From: Chlamydiota bacterium
GTDB taxonomy: Bacteria > Chlamydiota > Chlamydiia > Chlamydiales > Rhabdochlamydiaceae
Assembly (NCBI GenBank): GCA_027348355.1
Contig: DAIEPN010000035.1
Coordinates: 1 to 9,105 of the forward strand
Length of the DNA stretch: 9,105 bases
Direction of reading: 5' to 3'
The position numbers and the translations under genes were made by a program. Below are positions 7,301 through 9,105 of the stretch, in pieces. Position 1 is the stretch's first letter. Every line of letters starts with the position of its first letter. Under the pieces are notes generated by a model that worked only from the letters and a program-made list of their open reading frames with translations, was not told the DNA's origin and did no database searches.

Positions 7301-9105
7301 TCGATAATCCAATCTGCTGTTTTGACAAGTTCCATATTGTGCTCGATCACGATAACGGTATTGCCAAGGTCTACTAGTTTCTGAAGGATTTTACAGAGTT
7401 TATGTACATCGAAAAAATGTAGGCCTGTTGTTGGCTCATCTAAGATGTAAACCGTTTTCCCTGTTGAAGGCCTGGAGAGTTCTTTGGAAAGCTTGATTCT
7501 TTGCGCTTCTCCTCCAGAGAGTGTAGGTGAGGCTTGGCCAAGTCTGATATAGCCGAGGCCCACTTGTTCAAGTGTTTGAATTTTTTCTTTGATTTTAGGC
7601 AAGGATTCAAAGAAGGTTAGGGCCTCATCAACTGTCATTTCAAGGATGTCGTGGATATTCTTATTTTTGTAGGTTATAGAGAGAGTGTTTGCATCAAAGC
7701 GTTTCCCCTTACAAAATTCACAGGGGACCCAAATATCTTCCATGAAGTCCATATCGATCTTTGTCATACCAACGCCTTCACAATGAGGACAAGATCCTTC
7801 TTTTACGTTAAAACTAAACCTACCTGCTTTGTAATTTTGAGCCATGCTTTGTGGAAGAGAAGCAAAAAGGTCGCGGATGTCATCAAAAAGTTTACTGTAT
7901 GTAGCAGGATTAGACCTTGGAGTCCTCCCAATCGGTGTTTGATCAATTGCTATTACTTTATCGAGATATTTGATTCCTTCCACATCCTCGTGCTTTCCAA
8001 CAGGAAGGCTAGAGCTTTGTAAAATATTGGAAAGAGAGGGATAGAGTATATCTGAGATTAAAGATGATTTTCCTGATCCTGAAACTCCTGTTACTGCAAC
8101 AAAAACACCTAAAGGGATGTTTACGGAAAGGTTTTTTAAATTGTGGTGATTGGCGCCAATGACTTTTAGTTTTTCTTTAGAAGGGGGCCTTCTCTTTTTA
8201 GGGATCTCGATTTCCATTTTTTTAGAAAGATAAGCTCCTGTAAGGGACTCCGGGGCATGGAGCAGATTGTACAAGGACCCCTCTGAAATGATTTTCCCTC
8301 CTTTCTCTCCAGCTCCAGGTCCGACGTCCACGATATAGTCGGACTCTTCAATGGTTTCTTCGTCATGCTCCACGACGATTACGGTGTTCCCTTTATCGCG
8401 TAATTTCTTGAGTGTCTGAATCAGTTTGGTATTATCTCTAGGGTGGAGTCCAATGGAAGGTTCATCTAAGACGTAGGTTGCTCCCACAAGGCCGGATCCG
8501 ATTTGCGATGCTAGGCGAACCCTTTGAGATTCTCCACCAGAGAGAGTGGGGGCGATCCGATCTAAGGAAAGATAATTTAAGCCGACATTTTGTAAAAATT
8601 GCAGCCTTTGCACGATTTCTTTAACAACTTCTTTTCCTATTATTTCTTGTTGTGAGGAAAGAATGATTTTTTGAAAAAATTCCAAAACATCTTCTAAAGC
8701 CATTGCTGTGATTTCAGCAATTTTTTTCCCTCCTAGAAGAGTAGAAGCAGGATAAGGTTTAATTCTAGCTCCTTGACATGATCTGCAGGTAGCCTCGTGA
8801 AGGAAAGGACTCATTTTCTTTCGGTAGATTTCACTTGTGGCCTGGTTGTATTTTTGTGTAGCCTCATAGAGAACACCTCGCCACTGCACATAGTCGTGCC
8901 ACGTAGTCTTTTTGATTGGGTGCACAAATCGCATCCGTGTCCATTTCGTCTCTATCCCGTTAAGGAAAACATCCTTTGCTTTTTCAGAAAGATCTTTCCA
9001 GGGTGTATGAACGCTAAATTTATAAAGCCTTGCCAAGTTGTCATAGATATTTCCGAATCTAACGGTTTGATAAGAGCTTGCAACACAGCAGCAGTCCTCT
9101 GCTAT
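4330..9105 (-). CDS. uvrA: Tandem (double-length) UvrA, excinuclease ABC subunit A, 5' end beyond window
   Basis: UvrA is the damage-sensing ATPase of nucleotide excision repair, acting in the cytoplasm with UvrB before UvrC cuts. The frame stays open to the window edge, so the true start lies beyond base 9105; 1591 residues are visible (numbered from the edge) and about 300 are probably missing. Two UvrA modules are joined head to tail. Copy 1 (1 to about 650) lacks its N-terminal part but has a C-x-x-C-x-G-x-R motif at 107, ABC signature LSGGESQR at 188, Walker A GVSGSGKSS at 340, an intact four-cysteine zinc module and LSGGEAQR at 529. Copy 2 has Walker A GPSGSGKTS at 687, a UvrB-binding region (about 745-890), LSGGETQR at 1132, Walker A GVSGSGKST at 1283, an intact second zinc module and LSGGEAQR at 1474. 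Walker B D-E-P and switch E-H motifs are kept in every visible half. Such double UvrA proteins are typical of Chlamydiae. In copy 2 one zinc site is half lost and the I-G-R-T-P-R-S-N-P motif is altered. The TAG stop lies inside the convergent gene. Confidence 0.95.
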   Translation of the reverse strand: MAEDCCCVASSYQTVRFGNIYDNLARLYKFSVHTPWKDLSEKAKDVFLNGIETKWTRMRFVHPIKKTTWHDYVQWRGVLYEATQKYNQATSEIYRKKMSPFLHEATCRSCQGARIKPYPASTLLGGKKIAEITAMALEDVLEFFQKIILSSQQEIIGKEVVKEIVQRLQFLQNVGLNYLSLDRIAPTLSGGESQRVRLASQIGSGLVGATYVLDEPSIGLHPRDNTKLIQTLKKLRDKGNTVIVVEHDEETIEESDYIVDVGPGAGEKGGKIISEGSLYNLLHAPESLTGAYLSKKMEIEIPKKRRPPSKEKLKVIGANHHNLKNLSVNIPLGVFVAVTGVSGSGKSSLISDILYPSLSNILQSSSLPVGKHEDVEGIKYLDKVIAIDQTPIGRTPRSNPATYSKLFDDIRDLFASLPQSMAQNYKAGRFSFNVKEGSCPHCEGVGMTKIDMDFMEDIWVPCEFCKGKRFDANTLSITYKNKNIHDILEMTVDEALTFFESLPKIKEKIQTLEQVGLGYIRLGQASPTLSGGEAQRIKLSKELSRPSTGKTVYILDEPTTGLHFFDVHKLCKILQKLVDLGNTVIVIEHNMELVKTADWIIDLGPEGGSHGGKLIGEGTPEFIAKQNTPTGYALSHALFSKGLVQEKKTPPHAASKIEYLTVEGACEHNLQHVHAKIPREKITVCTGPSGSGKTSFAFDTIYAEGQRRYIESLSAYARQFVKQMPKPKVDEIDGLSAAIAIEQKNQAGNPRSTIGTMTETYDFLRILYTHLGIAFCPETGEKITTISKEYVLEKLLEFPEGTRLHILSPLKISRKEPFSDLLDRVKKLGFLRIRLNQTYYELDEEIPFDPKRKNELAIVIDRVVISKGVASRLLEAIDSATAFSGNTMLVDCNGKDSYYNLAFAVPSTGKSYPPITPHTFSFNTAHGMCMDCLGLGFQYGANFIEHPELRKYTPLAILKQLWKEYANDTAFELSLAFLQEEGIDPKKPLHKLTSDELQLFFNGSKKKISSPLEKKLSFSWLGINHVLAREIKIRRGEIREFLIPFMDTNICISCKGTRLNPLARNVKIEDVSIADLCHFSIDKTFSFLSNVTKTKSCPKFLEETIDQLLQRLQFLREVGLGYLSLDRSAPTLSGGETQRIRLAKQLGSGLTGCLYVLDEPTIGLHPHNNAFLHEALVKLRDLGNTLLLVEHDPMTIQIADYILDFGPEAGKLGGKITARGTYSEILEDHASLSGDYLSGRKNIPIPAKRRSLKKWVSLKKVSTNNLKNIEVKIPIKAFTCITGVSGSGKSTLLTDVLHPAASHALSSNEPGQIRFSGAEITGLENFDKLIVIDQNPIGHTIRADVSTYTDLLTPLRYLFASLPGAQVKGLQPKHFSFNHRKGMCTHCFGLGTRTIELQFLPAVKVTCESCKGYRLNPLSLQVSYKDKHLGKILELTVLEAKEFLSAIPKMVNILDKLISVGLGYVKLNQEIVTLSGGEAQRIRLSRELSKRATGNTLYLFDEPTVGLHSDDISKILPIFHSLVEKGNTVVMIEHHLETIANADYVIDLGPEAGEEGGYLVTEGTPEEVATHHTSYTGKYLKEILLTRKGNR

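Noticed and set aside
9034..9036. TTG as the start of UvrA.
   Set aside because: The frame continues open to the window edge and encodes UvrA-like sequence, with the expected N-terminal part still missing; the true start is outside the window.

Overview
The window looks like chromosomal DNA of an environmental chlamydia, meaning an amoeba- or arthropod-associated relative of Chlamydia. The main argument is a uvrA gene encoding two complete UvrA modules in tandem in one polypeptide, an arrangement long known from Chlamydiae. An ankyrin-repeat protein of the effector-like kind common in these symbionts, a low-GC composition and decaying genes fit this. The exact family or genus cannot be read from the sequence.

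Layout. Bases 1-150 are AT-rich and contain no gene I can support. Bases 151-2923 (+) hold one ankyrin-repeat gene interrupted by a single frameshift near base 985. The upstream reading frame (151-1014) carries a unique N-terminal region and the first two repeats. The downstream frame (coding content from about 989, first ATG at 1142, stop at 2923) carries the remaining repeats and a large C-terminal region I do not recognise. Skipping one base would give a 923-residue protein. Bases 2935-3387 (-) hold what looks like a decayed protein gene, readable only by joining pieces from several frames across three frame changes and an in-frame stop. Bases 3447-4352 (+) encode a family GT17 glycosyltransferase-like protein with an N-terminal signal or anchor segment. 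Bases 4330-9105 (-) are the 3' part of the tandem uvrA, which runs off the right edge. It converges on the glycosyltransferase gene and overlaps its end by 23 bp.

The genes do not form one operon or pathway. uvrA is a housekeeping DNA-repair gene. The left half is an accessory block of a host-interaction-type ankyrin protein, a dead gene and a glycosyltransferase from a family known mainly from eukaryotes. The points most worth a second look are the frameshift in the ankyrin gene (broken gene, slippage-rescued gene or sequencing error), the unlisted relic on the minus strand, the exported-looking GT17 enzyme, and the unequal wear of the two UvrA copies: the second copy has lost half of one zinc site and a conserved nucleic-acid-contact motif while keeping its ATPase motifs.
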